Numbered from the stretch's first letter, positions 7,602-16,096 are shown. The stretch: DNA of 64,000 nt from Micromonospora sp. NBC_01796 (GCF_035917455.1 NZ_CP109078.1:8044001-8108000), one strand, 5' to 3'. Notes: generated by a model from the sequence alone, not told the origin. Numbers and translations: made by a program.

Positions 7602-10007
7602 TCACTCGACGGTGACCGTGCCGGCCACGCCGTCCACGGTGACGGTCTGACCGGTGGCGATCTTCCGGGTGGCGTCGGGGACGCAGATGACCGCGGGGAT
7701 GCCGTATTCGCGGGCAACGGTCGGGCCGTGGGCCATCACCGCCCCGGTCTCGGTGACCAGCCCGCCCGCGGTGAGGAACAGCGGTGTCCAGCCGGGGTCG
7801 GTGGTCGCGGTGACCAGGATCTCGCCGGGTTCGACGTACGCGGTCGCCGGGTCGTGGACCACCCTGGCCGGCCCGGACACCCGACCCGGAGCAGCACCGA
7901 CACCGGTGAGTACGCCGTCCGCCGCCGGTGCCACCGGCAGTACGGTCTCGACATCCGTGCCGTCGGACAGCAACGCCACCGGTACGGTCCTGCGGCGCGA
8001 CTCCCGCCGGTGCACCGCCCTGCGGGAGATCACCGTGTCCCGGTGGTCGACGTTGCGGTGTACGGCGGCGTGCACCTCGTCGACGGTGAGGAACATGATG
8101 TCGTCCGGTGACTCCAGCAGTCCCGCGCCGGTCAGGTCGGCACCGATGAGCAGCAGTTGCCGGCGTACCTCCCGCAGCCGGTACAGGCCTGCGAACTTGC
8201 CCGCCTCCCGCAGACCGGCCAGGGAACGCGCGCGGCGCAGCAGGAATCCGGCCAGCCGGCCCCGTACCGGGCGACGGCGGCGGACCCGCGCGACGAGTTC
8301 GCGGAGGGTGGCCTCGGCCGTCGCGGCGGCACGTTCGAATCGCCTGTCGGGTGCCTGCTCGGCATCGGTGACCCGCAGGTAGTTGGCGATCACGGCGAAG
8401 ACCGGGGTCGGATCCTCCTCCCACCGGGGAACACCGAGGTCGACCTCGGCGGCGCCACGGTGACCGTACTGTTCCAGGAACGCCGCCAGGCCGATGTCCG
8501 GGAGCGTTCCGCGTACGTACCGGGCGGTCAGTTCCTCCGGGGGCGTACGCAGGAGCAGCTCACGATGTTCACCGGCGCGTTGGGCGAGCCGCCACAGTGC
8601 CAGGTCCATCTCGATGGTGACGTTGTACGGCATCCCGCCGAGGACCGTGTGGATCTCGTCGGGGCGGGCGACACCCTTCAGGAGCTGGGCCGGCAGCGCG
8701 GCGGTGAGCATGCCGGTCACGACCGGCCAGATGATCTCGTCGGAGACGTCCGTCTGGTCGTGTGCCTGCACGAAGCTCAGCCGCTCGGCGGCGGTCCGCA
8801 CCCCGTCCGGCGCGGCCGACCGGAGCCTGAGCCGCTCGATGGCGTCGAACATCCTCAGCCGTGCCGCGTCGGGCCGGGCCAGCGTCCGTACGATTCCGAC
8901 CACCGCCCGCACGGCCGTACGCAGGGGTGGAGCACCGGCCCCGCGCGGACCCTGCGTGCCGTTGCCCTGCCCCGCGGCGAACCGGGGATCGGCCAGGATG
9001 TGTTCCATCGCCGCCTGCGCCCGGGGACCGAAGTCGACCGCCATGAGCTTGACCAGGCGTTTACGGGTGGACCTGCCGCGCGCCAGGTCGGTCAGGTCGC
9101 CGTAGAGGCGCCCGCCGATGTCGACGATCTCGACCCGCATCCCGAGCGCGGCGACCATCGCCGCGACCGTCGACTTCAGGGTCGACATTCCCATCGGGGT
9201 GACCGGTTGCAGCATGCCCTGGACGTGGCCGAACTCCAGGTAGACCCGGGGCTGGGGCCGGTCGGTCGGCGGGGGCGGCGGGAACAGCGTGGTGATCGGC
9301 CGCGACTGCAGCAGCCACAGGGTCCCCTCCCGGTCGAACGCCCACTCCACGTCCTGCGGGCGGCCGAAGTGACGCTGGAGCCGCTCCCCCGCCGCCCACA
9401 GGTCCGCCAACTGCGCTGGGGTCACGCAGCCCGTGGCGTCCTGCTCCGACCCGTCGAGAACGTAGTGGTCGACGTCGGTGACGCCGTCGACCACGGCCGT
9501 GCCGAGGCCGGGGGCCGCGTCGACCATCATCTCCGTACGTCTGCCGGTCAGCGGGTTCGCGGTGAACAGGACACCCGCCACCTCGGGGGCGATCATCCGC
9601 TGCACGACAACCGCCATCCGTACCGGCTCGTGGTCGACGTCGTGGGCGTCGCGGTACGCGACCGCGCGGGCGCCGTGCAGCGAGTCCCAGCATTTCGTGA
9701 TCGCGGCCAGCAGTTCGGGAACGCCGGTGACGTTCAGGACGGTGTCCTGCTGCCCGGCGAAGCTCGCGTCCGGGAGGTCCTCGGCGGTCGCACTGGACCG
9801 CACCGCCACAAGACCCCCACCGAGCCGCTCGTACGCCTCGACGATCGCCGCCCGCGGGAGTACGCCCAGCCGGTGGGCCTCGGTGGTGACGCAGAACCCC
9901 GGCGGCACCCGTTCACCCCGCCGGATCATCTCCCCCAGACCGGCCGCCTTGCCCCCGACCAGATCGACCAGGTCGGCGGTGGCCTCAGCCAAGGCAAGCA
10001 CGTGCAT
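7602..10007 (-). CDS. PEP synthase / rifampin phosphotransferase-like enzyme
   Basis: 801 residues. The ATP-grasp half has GGKAAGLGEMIRRGERVPPGFCVT near the start, then VAVRSSATAEDLPDASFAGQQ and a VLFTANPLTGRRTEMMV segment. The C-terminal swivelling domain has GAVMAHGPTVAREYGIPAV, with the phosphate-carrying histidine at about residue 760. Length and order (ATP domain, long middle, His domain last) match rifampin phosphotransferase-type proteins better than classic PpsA, which ends in a PEP-binding barrel. The substrate cannot be read from sequence. ATG 10007 has GGGGAGG 7 bases upstream. First gene of a TetR-controlled operon. Confidence 0.82.
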   Translation of the reverse strand: MHVLALAEATADLVDLVGGKAAGLGEMIRRGERVPPGFCVTTEAHRLGVLPRAAIVEAYERLGGGLVAVRSSATAEDLPDASFAGQQDTVLNVTGVPELLAAITKCWDSLHGARAVAYRDAHDVDHEPVRMAVVVQRMIAPEVAGVLFTANPLTGRRTEMMVDAAPGLGTAVVDGVTDVDHYVLDGSEQDATGCVTPAQLADLWAAGERLQRHFGRPQDVEWAFDREGTLWLLQSRPITTLFPPPPPTDRPQPRVYLEFGHVQGMLQPVTPMGMSTLKSTVAAMVAALGMRVEIVDIGGRLYGDLTDLARGRSTRKRLVKLMAVDFGPRAQAAMEHILADPRFAAGQGNGTQGPRGAGAPPLRTAVRAVVGIVRTLARPDAARLRMFDAIERLRLRSAAPDGVRTAAERLSFVQAHDQTDVSDEIIWPVVTGMLTAALPAQLLKGVARPDEIHTVLGGMPYNVTIEMDLALWRLAQRAGEHRELLLRTPPEELTARYVRGTLPDIGLAAFLEQYGHRGAAEVDLGVPRWEEDPTPVFAVIANYLRVTDAEQAPDRRFERAAATAEATLRELVARVRRRRPVRGRLAGFLLRRARSLAGLREAGKFAGLYRLREVRRQLLLIGADLTGAGLLESPDDIMFLTVDEVHAAVHRNVDHRDTVISRRAVHRRESRRRTVPVALLSDGTDVETVLPVAPAADGVLTGVGAAPGRVSGPARVVHDPATAYVEPGEILVTATTDPGWTPLFLTAGGLVTETGAVMAHGPTVAREYGIPAVICVPDATRKIATGQTVTVDGVAGTVTVE

Positions 10008-10025
10008 CTGCGGCCTCCCCTCTTC

Positions 10026-10081
10026 GCAATGCGACTGCATTGCATCCCACGATAACCGACATGGCAATGCGACTGCAACGC
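10026..10081. promoter_or_regulatory. Promoter with two matching TetR-type dyads
   Basis: Minus-strand promoter: TTGCAG (10073-10078), 18-base spacer, TATCGT (10049-10054). GCAATGC-GACT-GCATTGC (10026-10043) is a perfect dyad just past the -10 box, and an imperfect copy (10064-10081) covers the -35 box; centres are 38 bp apart. Two sites flanking one promoter suit repression by the TetR encoded at the end of this operon. Confidence 0.65.
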
Positions 10082-10139
10082 AAAAGAGGAGCGGAAACAC
10101 CGCCGCCCACGGTGACGTGGACCGCAGGGTCGAGCCGTA

Positions 10140-10175
10140 CCGTCTCGCGACCGCACACCGACGGTCGCGAGACGG
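10140..10175 (-). terminator. Terminator after the NmrA pair
   Basis: Perfect 14-bp arms (10140-10153 and 10162-10175) with an 8-base loop, 15 bases past the stop of the minus-strand gene ending at 10191. Confidence 0.75.
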
Positions 10176-10190
10176 GCTATCGGCTACCGG

Positions 10191-11033
10191 CTATCGGAAG
10201 GATGCGGCGTGGTCCACGGCCCACTGGGCGAAGGTGCGGGCCGGGCGGCCGGTCAACCGGGGCACCACGGCGGCCCACTCCTCGTTGACCGGGGCGGGCT
10301 CGCGGGCGGACCTGGCCCAGACCTCGAACATCCAGTCGACGAAAACGGCCGGATAACCGTCCCGGATCCACTGCTCACGGGCCTGCACCGGGTCGTCCTC
10401 CTCGAACCTGACCTCCTCACCGAGAGCCGCCCCGATCAGGCCCACCTGCTCGACCGTGGTGAGCGCCTCCGGCCCGGCGAACGTGTACGTCACCCCGGCG
10501 TGGCCCTCCCGGATCAGCGTCGCCGCGATCACCGCCGCGACGTCCGACTCGTGGACCGGCTGGGTCACCGCGTTGCCGTACGGGCGGCGTACCAGCCGCT
10601 CCGCGCGTACGGACGGGGCCCAGCCGAGCCAGTTTCCGGCGAACTCCCCCGGACGGACGTGCGTCCACTCCAGACCGGACCGCTCGGCGGCCCGTTCGAC
10701 GGCCAGGTAACCGCGGGCGCCCCAGGCGTCATCGTCGGCAGCCGCACCGGAGAGCACCACCATCCGGCGTACGCCGGCCGCCCTCGCCAACGCGACCACC
10801 TCCTCCGAGGTCTCCGGAGCCGCCGGGACCAGGTACATCCTGTCCACCGACCGGAGCGCGTCCCGGATCGTCTCGGGCTGCCCCAGGTCGCCCGCGAACA
10901 GTTCCACCCCGTCGGGCAGCCCGGCCGTTGCCGGCGTACGGGTCAGCGCGCGGACGGGCTCGCCGGCCAGGAGCAGTTCGTCGACGATCCTCCGCCCCAT
11001 GAAACCGGTGGCACCGGTCAGCAGGATCGTCAT
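10191..11033 (-). CDS. NmrA-like NAD(P)-binding protein, second of a pair
   Basis: 280 residues with an atypical short-chain dehydrogenase fold. The Rossmann motif is TGATGFMGRRIVDELL, followed by VVALARAAGVRRMVVLSG and the NmrA-type LEWTHVRPGEF. The usual Tyr-x3-Lys catalytic pair is not evident, so it may sense NAD(P) rather than catalyse. ATG 11033 overlaps the TGA of the upstream paralogue (ATGA), so translation is coupled. The C-termini of both proteins match closely (PARTFAQWAVDHAASFR here), showing an old tandem duplication. Confidence 0.83.
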   Translation of the reverse strand: MTILLTGATGFMGRRIVDELLLAGEPVRALTRTPATAGLPDGVELFAGDLGQPETIRDALRSVDRMYLVPAAPETSEEVVALARAAGVRRMVVLSGAAADDDAWGARGYLAVERAAERSGLEWTHVRPGEFAGNWLGWAPSVRAERLVRRPYGNAVTQPVHESDVAAVIAATLIREGHAGVTYTFAGPEALTTVEQVGLIGAALGEEVRFEEDDPVQAREQWIRDGYPAVFVDWMFEVWARSAREPAPVNEEWAAVVPRLTGRPARTFAQWAVDHAASFR

Positions 11034-11953
11034 CCGGCTTCTCCCGTCCGTGCCAGCGGGCGGAAGTCGGTGGCGTGGTCGAGGGCCCACTGGGCGAAGG
11101 TGCGCGGTGGGCGTCCGGTGATCCGCTGGTAGGTGTCGGTGGGTGGCAGCAGGTCCGGCCCGTCGACGGCGGCGGCCAGCAGCTCGATCAGCCACTCGGC
11201 CGTCTGCCGGTCGTAGCCGTCGTCCAGCCACTGCGTACGGGCCTGTTCCGGGGTCAGCTCCTCGAAACCGACCGGGGTGCCGATCGCCGCCCCGATCGCG
11301 GCCACCTGCTCCGCCCGACTGACCTTCGCCGGCCCGGTGAGCGTGTACGCCGCGCCGACGTGCGCATCATCGAGCAGGGCCGCCACGGCCACGTCGGCGA
11401 TGTCGGCCTCGTGCACCCACGGGAAAGCCGCTGCGGCGTACGGCGCACGCACCACCCGCTCATCCCGGATCCGCCCGGCCCAGTCCAGGGCGCCCACCGC
11501 GAGCAAACCCGGCCGTACGTGGGTCCACTGCGCGCCACTGGCCTCCACCAGCCGTTCGACCGCCCGATGGGCGAGCCGTTCCTCGGCGAGGTGTCGCCGC
11601 AGCGCGCTGATGTCGGGATCGTCCGGGGCGTCGTCGGAGTCGAAGTCGGCCGCAGCGGCCGAGTGCACCACGAACCTGCGTACGCCGGCCCGAACCGCCA
11701 GGTCCACGAACCCGGCGCCGGGCTCGCTGTCGACCTCGACGAAGGGAAACAGGTAGACCCGCTCGACTCCGGCCAGGACAGCCGGCCAGGTCTCGGGTCG
11801 CGTGAAATCACCCTCGACCGTCTCGACCCCGGTTCGCGGCGGGGCGGCCGACGGTCGGCGGGTCATCGCCCGCACCGGCCTGCCTGCGGCCACCAACCGG
11901 TCCACCACCTGACGACCTGTGTTCCCGGACGCGCCGGTCACTAGGATTGTCAT
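11030..11953 (-). CDS. NmrA-like NAD(P)-binding protein, first of a pair
   Basis: 307 residues. It opens MTILVTGASGNTGRQVVDRLV (nucleotide-binding loop), then AVRAGVRRFVVHSAAA and AQWTHVRPGLL, and ends with the domain shared with its neighbour (PPRTFAQWALDHATDFR). An AAAGGAG site 6 bases before ATG 11953 fixes the start. It is the promoter-proximal gene of a two-gene unit. A 16-bp palindrome at 12064-12079 is the likely control site. The function may be reduction of small ketones or redox sensing; not determinable here. Confidence 0.83.
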   Translation of the reverse strand: MTILVTGASGNTGRQVVDRLVAAGRPVRAMTRRPSAAPPRTGVETVEGDFTRPETWPAVLAGVERVYLFPFVEVDSEPGAGFVDLAVRAGVRRFVVHSAAAADFDSDDAPDDPDISALRRHLAEERLAHRAVERLVEASGAQWTHVRPGLLAVGALDWAGRIRDERVVRAPYAAAAFPWVHEADIADVAVAALLDDAHVGAAYTLTGPAKVSRAEQVAAIGAAIGTPVGFEELTPEQARTQWLDDGYDRQTAEWLIELLAAAVDGPDLLPPTDTYQRITGRPPRTFAQWALDHATDFRPLARTGEAG

Positions 11954-12063
11954 GTTGCTCCTTTCCGGATCCCCTGAATGGCGCAATGGACCGCCGCCGT
12001 ACCCGGCCAAGGTTCACGGCGGCGGTCATCCGGACGATAGGCGGATTTCCGCGACCTCGCACA

Positions 12064-12079
12064 TAGCACATGTGTGCTA
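12064..12079. promoter_or_regulatory. Palindromic operator TAGCACA-TG-TGTGCTA
   Basis: Perfect 7-bp arms with a 2-base spacer, about 110 bases upstream of the first NmrA-like gene. The shape fits a TetR or MarR dimer. No such regulator is adjacent. Confidence 0.5.
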
Positions 12080-12166
12080 ATGAGCGCCCGAGGTCGGTCT
12101 CGACAACCCCGGCGCGTGTTCGCGAGCCGCATCGGTGGAGACGGGTCGACGGGCCCCTGCTCCTGC

Positions 12167-12172
12167 TAGCGT
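12167..12172 (+). promoter_or_regulatory. -10 box of the nhaA leader transcript
   Basis: TAGCGT followed by 6 bases and GTG 12179. The -35 region is weak (GGTCGA). It would start an RNA that reaches the hairpin at 12403. Confidence 0.45.
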
Positions 12173-12178
12173 CGTCAC

Positions 12179-12388
12179 GTGAGTTCCGTGGTCAGGCAAT
12201 CGGTGTCGGTGACGTTCACGCGTCGTCGGCGCCTATCGTGGCCGTCGGGGGTGCGAGCGGTCGGCTGGGTGCCGACGCGGCCCGCCGGGGTGATGCGGCA
12301 TCCGGGTACGAACGGGTGGCTGTCGTCGTGGGGTACGAACGCGCACGGTGAGATCGCGGGTTGTCCGCCGGGAGACGACGTCCGCTGA
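12179..12388 (+). CDS. Possible leaderless small ORF or leader RNA upstream of nhaA
   Basis: A 69-codon frame starts with GTG 6 bases after a TANNNT box and ends 14 bases before a terminator hairpin. Third-position GC is only moderate and the peptide (MSSVVRQSVSVTFTRRRR...) matches nothing I know. Two copies of GGGTACGAACG (12304-12314, 12331-12341) lie inside. The unit may instead be a structured leader RNA or small RNA controlling nhaA-crcB. Confidence 0.3.
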   Translation: MSSVVRQSVSVTFTRRRRLSWPSGVRAVGWVPTRPAGVMRHPGTNGWLSSWGTNAHGEIAGCPPGDDVR

Positions 12389-12402
12389 TCGCGGATGTCG
12401 CT

Positions 12403-12423
12403 GCGACCACCACCGGTGGTCGC
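12403..12423 (+). terminator. Terminator or attenuator before nhaA
   Basis: GCGACCACC (12403-12411) pairs perfectly with GGTGGTCGC (12415-12423) around a 3-base loop, followed by CTTTCCCC. It stands 167 bases upstream of nhaA, so it either ends a separate short transcript or attenuates the operon. Confidence 0.65.
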
Positions 12424-12590
12424 CTTTCCCCTGTTCCGCCTCCCCCGTCATCGGATCGACACCGCCCGGCCGTGGCTGTCGCCGCCGTGCGGGGCGGTTA
12501 CCCCATCACTCGCGAAGGTGCCTGGTTGATGCGCTCGCCACTTCCCCCCGTTCCCGGTCCACCGGCCACATCCGTGCCCACCGTCCCGGC

Positions 12591-13874
12591 ATGCCGGTGA
12601 CCGCCGTGGTGGTGACCCGGCTGAGCCGGGTGCTGCGCGGCGACGCCGTCGGTGGCGGGCTCCTGATCGTCGCGGCGGTGTTCGCCCTGGTGTGGGCGAA
12701 CTCGCCGTGGGTCGGCGCGTACGAGTCGCTGCGGTCGGTCACGTTCGGCCCGTCCGGGCTGCACCTCGACCTGTCGCTGCACGCGTGGGCGGCCGACGGG
12801 CTGCTCGCGGTGTTCTTCTTCGTCGTCGGGAACGAACTCAAGCAGGAGTTCGTCGGCGGGGAACTGCGTGACCCTCGTCGGGCGGTCCTGCCGATCGTCG
12901 CGGCCCTGTCCGGGGTCGTCGTGCCGGCGGGGATCTTCGCACTCGTCACCCTGGGCAGGGGCGAGGCGGCGGCCGGTTGGGGCATTCCGATGGCCACCGA
13001 CATCGCGTTCGCCGTGGCGGTCCTGGCCGTTGTCGGCCGCGGCCTGCCCGCACCGCTGCGTACCTTCCTGCTGACGCTCGCGATCGTCGATGACCTGGTC
13101 GCGATCATCGTCATCGCCGTGTTCTACTCCGCCGGTCTGGCGTGGCTGCCGCTGATCGCGGCGATCGCCCTGCTGGCCGTGTTCGGTCTGCTCCAGGCCG
13201 GACGCGGCCCGGCCGGCAGGCTGTGGACCGGTCCGGTGCCGGGTTGGGTGATCTTCGTGCCCCTGGCCGTGGTGATCTGGGCGTTGATGCACGCCAGTGG
13301 CGTACACGCCACCATCGCCGGGGCGGCGATGGGCCTGCTCATGCGTACGCGGGCCCGGCCAGGCGAGCGCATCGATCCGAGTCACCGTGTCGAGGAGGTG
13401 CTGCGACCGTGGACGAACGGCCTGGTCCTGCCGGTCTTCGCACTGCTGTCGGCCGGGGTCGCGTTCGGCTCACTCGGCGACCTGGTCGGTGAGCCCGTCG
13501 CGGTCGGGGTGTTCCTCGGCCTGGTCGTCGGGAAGGTGGTCGGGATCGCCGGGGGCGCGTGGCTGGCGACGAAGGTGTCACCGGCGCAGCTCAACCCGAG
13601 CCTGGGTTGGCTCGACATCATCGGCATGGCCCAACTCGCCGGGATCGGCTTCACCGTCTCGCTGCTCATCAGCGAGCTGTCCTATCCCGGCAACAGCCGG
13701 CTGGTCGACGACGCGAAGAGCGCGGTCCTGCTCGCCTCCGCCGTCGCGACCATCCTCGCCACCGTCATCCTGACCTGGCGTGGCTCCCACCATCGGGGTC
13801 GCCCGGCGCACGGCGGGCGGGTCGAGACGGCGGCCCGGTACGGCCCGGCCGACGGCAACGGGGCGCGGAGGTAG
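12591..13874 (+). CDS. nhaA: Na+/H+ antiporter NhaA
   Basis: 427 residues, about 12 transmembrane helices. Family landmarks are present: FFFVVGNELKQEFVGGEL, the unwound-helix motif ATDIAFAVAVLA (T136-D137), and LAIVDDLVAIIVIAVFY with the paired transport aspartates D167-D168. It should exchange Na+ or Li+ for protons across the cell membrane. The start at ATG 12591 is the best fit to homologues, but no ribosome site is visible. Two crcB genes follow 24 bases later, which suggests an operon that handles fluoride together with its ion and proton load (inference). Confidence 0.92.
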   Translation: MPVTAVVVTRLSRVLRGDAVGGGLLIVAAVFALVWANSPWVGAYESLRSVTFGPSGLHLDLSLHAWAADGLLAVFFFVVGNELKQEFVGGELRDPRRAVLPIVAALSGVVVPAGIFALVTLGRGEAAAGWGIPMATDIAFAVAVLAVVGRGLPAPLRTFLLTLAIVDDLVAIIVIAVFYSAGLAWLPLIAAIALLAVFGLLQAGRGPAGRLWTGPVPGWVIFVPLAVVIWALMHASGVHATIAGAAMGLLMRTRARPGERIDPSHRVEEVLRPWTNGLVLPVFALLSAGVAFGSLGDLVGEPVAVGVFLGLVVGKVVGIAGGAWLATKVSPAQLNPSLGWLDIIGMAQLAGIGFTVSLLISELSYPGNSRLVDDAKSAVLLASAVATILATVILTWRGSHHRGRPAHGGRVETAARYGPADGNGARR

Positions 13875-13898
13875 GTTTTCTGCTGGTAGGAGGAGACT

Positions 13899-14378
13899 GT
13901 GCCCGAACCCGACGCCACACCCGTCGACCCGGACGTCGACCCGCGCCTGCCCGACGAACACCGAGCAGCGCGCCCCGGCCCGTGGCCGGTCCTCGCGGTG
14001 ATCGCAGTCGGCGGGATCATCGGGGCGGAGAGCCGGTTCGGTCTGCAACACGCCTTTCCGCACCCGCCGGGCGGGTTCGCCTGGGCCACCTTCTGGATCA
14101 ACATCTCCGGATGCCTGCTGCTCGGCGTCCTGATGGTCCTGGTGACCCGGGTCTGGCCCGGCCGGGCACTGCTGCGCCCGTTCCTCGGCGTCGGAGTGCT
14201 GGGCGGATTCACCACGTTCTCCAGCTACACCCTGGAGGTGCAGCAGGCCGTCGCGGCCGACCACCTCCAGACCGCCGTGGCGTACGCGATCGGCACCCTG
14301 GTCGCCGGGCTGCTGGCGGTCTGGATCGGCTCGACCGTCACGACCGCGGCGGTACGACGGCTCGGGGAGGGACGATGA
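13899..14378 (+). CDS. crcB: Fluoride channel subunit CrcB/Fluc (first)
   Basis: 159 residues, four transmembrane helices after a proline-rich N-terminus of about 28 residues. Signature segments are GGIIGAESRFGLQH, WINISGCLLLGVL and GGFTTFSSYTLE. Two paralogous CrcB proteins normally form the dual-topology Fluc fluoride exporter. GTG 13899 follows TAGGAGGAG by 4 bases. Its stop overlaps the next crcB by 4 bases. Confidence 0.93.
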   Translation: MPEPDATPVDPDVDPRLPDEHRAARPGPWPVLAVIAVGGIIGAESRFGLQHAFPHPPGGFAWATFWINISGCLLLGVLMVLVTRVWPGRALLRPFLGVGVLGGFTTFSSYTLEVQQAVAADHLQTAVAYAIGTLVAGLLAVWIGSTVTTAAVRRLGEGR

Positions 14379-14737
14379 CCGCTCTGCTCGTCGCCCTGGG
14401 TGCAGCCGCCGGAGCGCCGTTGCGCTACCTCACCGACCGCTGGATGCAGAACCGATTCGGTACCCGGTTCCCCTGGGGGACCCTGGTGGTCAACCTCGCC
14501 GGCTCACTGGTGCTCGGTTTCGTTGCCGCCCTGCCGGCCGCCTCGGCTCTCATGGCCTTCGCGGGAGTCGGGTTCTGTGGCGCGCTGACCACCTACTCGA
14601 CCTTCAGCTACGAGACGTTACGGCTGTACCAGGAGGGCAGTCGCGTCGCGGCGCTCACCTACACCGGAGTCAGTGTCATCGGCGGCCTCGGCGCCGCATT
14701 CGGCGGTGTCGCCCTCGGCCAGACCTTGTCCGGGTAG
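14375..14737 (+). CDS. crcB: Fluoride channel subunit CrcB/Fluc (second)
   Basis: 120 residues, four helices, with GAPLRYLTDRWMQ, LVVNLAGSLVLGF and GFCGALTTYSTFSYET. It starts at ATG 14375, which overlaps the stop of the first crcB (ATGA), after GGGGAGGG. Coupled translation gives equal amounts of the two subunits, as expected for a heterodimeric channel. Confidence 0.93.
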   Translation: MTALLVALGAAAGAPLRYLTDRWMQNRFGTRFPWGTLVVNLAGSLVLGFVAALPAASALMAFAGVGFCGALTTYSTFSYETLRLYQEGSRVAALTYTGVSVIGGLGAAFGGVALGQTLSG

Positions 14738-14795
14738 CCGGAACCGACCACTCGACGACCGCGCCCGCTGACGAACATCGACGCCAAGGGTCGGG

Positions 14796-15230
14796 TCAGT
14801 CGCGTACCGCCAACGCCTGCTCCCGTAGGGCCTCCGCGTGCTCGTCGGCGGACGGCTGGTGCAGGTCGGCGACGAAGACGGCCACCGCCACCCCGTCCGG
14901 TCCGAGCACGTCGTGCAGCCGTCGCCACGCGAAAAGGTTGGGATGCTCGTACGCGGTGCACGCCTCGGCGGGGGCGAGCAGGTCGATCGCCCGCCGGAGC
15001 CCCTCCCGGTCGAGCCGGTAGGAGGCGGACCCGGCGCTGTGGCCACAGACCGTGGCGAGGACCGAAGCCGGCAGCGGATGGGCACCGACGTTGATCCGGA
15101 CGAACTCGACCCGGTCACCGACCAGATGCCCGATGCCGTACGCCTTCGGGGTGACCCAGCCGGGGATCCCCGCCTCGAACCGCCGCCGCGCCGAGGCGAT
15201 CTCCTCGACCGTTTCCCATCGTTCGGTCAT
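14796..15230 (-). CDS. Hypothetical protein coupled to an F420 oxidoreductase
   Basis: 144 residues with no family I recognise. The sequence MTERWETVEEIASARRRFEAGIPGWVTPKAYGIGHLVGDRV... has a mixed alpha/beta look, one Cys-Gly-His cluster (TVCGHSAGSASYRL), no signal peptide and no membrane segment. ATG 15230 overlaps the stop of the LLM-class gene (ATGA), so the two are translated together. A role in the same pathway is likely, but nothing more can be said. Confidence 0.7.
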   Translation of the reverse strand: MTERWETVEEIASARRRFEAGIPGWVTPKAYGIGHLVGDRVEFVRINVGAHPLPASVLATVCGHSAGSASYRLDREGLRRAIDLLAPAEACTAYEHPNLFAWRRLHDVLGPDGVAVAVFVADLHQPSADEHAEALREQALAVRD

Positions 15231-16096
15231 GCCGGCCGGCCCTCCGAAAGGTCGAATCGTTGCGCGAACGCGGACATCTGGTCCCGTTGCTCCTGCGGAT
15301 CGGCCGAGGCGGGACTGATCACGATACGGGTCACGCCCTGCGCGGCGAGCGCGGCGACGCCTTCGAGTGACATGTCGATGGAACCCCAGCGGGTGTATTC
15401 GAGGGTCTGCGGGTCGCGGCCGGACCGGGCGGCGGTCGACCGGACGAGGTCCCACTGGATCGCCCGCTCCTGCGCGGTGAGGGCACCGCCGGGAAAGTAG
15501 CCGTCGCCCCGGACCCCGGCCCGGCGAGCGGCCGGGCGGCTCGATCCCCCGACGTGGATCGGCAGGTGGGTGACGCCGAGCGGCTTCGGGTAGCTGCTCA
15601 GGTCGTCGAAGTCGAAAAACTCGCCGTGGAAGCCGACTCCCCTGTCGTCGCCTTCCCAGAGCAGTCGCAGCACGTCGATCGCCTCGTCGGCCCGCCGGCC
15701 CCGGCTGGCGAAGTCCACACCGAGCGCCCGCGCCTGACCGGGGAGGGTGCCGAGGCCCACGGTCAGCAGTCGCATCCGGCCCCCGGAGAGCACGTCGATG
15801 GTGGCGAGACGTTTCGCGAGCAGTACCGGGTGGTGGTACGGCAACAGCAGGACACCCGTACCGAGCAGGATTCGTCGGGTGTGCGCGGCGACGAAGTTCA
15901 GGCAGTCGAGCGGGTCGGCGTACGGCAGCGACGGCGGCACCGGCATCGCCCCGAACGTCGCCCCGGGGTAGAGGACAACGTGCTCCGGCAGGTACAGGGC
16001 CTCGAACCCGCACGCCTCGGCGTGCTGCGCGAAACCCACTATCCGGTCGGGGTCCACGCCGTAGAACGGAGTGCTGTAGCTGATCGCGAACTTCAT
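15227..16096 (-). CDS. LLM-class F420-dependent oxidoreductase
   Basis: 289 residues of the luciferase-like TIM-barrel family. Evidence is MKFAISYSTPFYGVDPDRIVGFAQHAEACGFEALYLPEHVV, then RILLGTGVLLLPYHHPVLLAKRLATIDVLSGGRMRLLTVGLG, and PIHVGGSSRPAARRAGVRGDGY late in the protein. Such enzymes use reduced F420 (sometimes FMN). The second ATG (16096) is preferred because GGAGGG stands 6 bases before it and touches the first ATG (16102). It precedes an unknown partner gene with a 4-base overlap. Confidence 0.88.
   Translation of the reverse strand: MKFAISYSTPFYGVDPDRIVGFAQHAEACGFEALYLPEHVVLYPGATFGAMPVPPSLPYADPLDCLNFVAAHTRRILLGTGVLLLPYHHPVLLAKRLATIDVLSGGRMRLLTVGLGTLPGQARALGVDFASRGRRADEAIDVLRLLWEGDDRGVGFHGEFFDFDDLSSYPKPLGVTHLPIHVGGSSRPAARRAGVRGDGYFPGGALTAQERAIQWDLVRSTAARSGRDPQTLEYTRWGSIDMSLEGVAALAAQGVTRIVISPASADPQEQRDQMSAFAQRFDLSEGRPA

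Larger units (their letters stand above)
11954..12590. other. 637-bp intergenic region between NmrA pair and nhaA
   Basis: It contains the palindrome at 12064-12079, a promoter box at 12167-12172, a possible 69-codon leaderless frame (12179-12388), a terminator hairpin at 12403-12423, and 167 unexplained bases before nhaA. No protein of a known family is encoded. Confidence 0.6.

Noticed and set aside
8157-10055. 632-codon plus-strand frame
   Set aside because: Antisense shadow of the PEP-synthase-like gene.
12240-12400. Flu-type crcB riboswitch before nhaA-crcB
   Set aside because: Segments such as GGTGATGCGGCATCC and GCTGATCGCGGATG look similar, but the pseudoknot partner and the CCUAC end are missing; only the general leader layout is reported.
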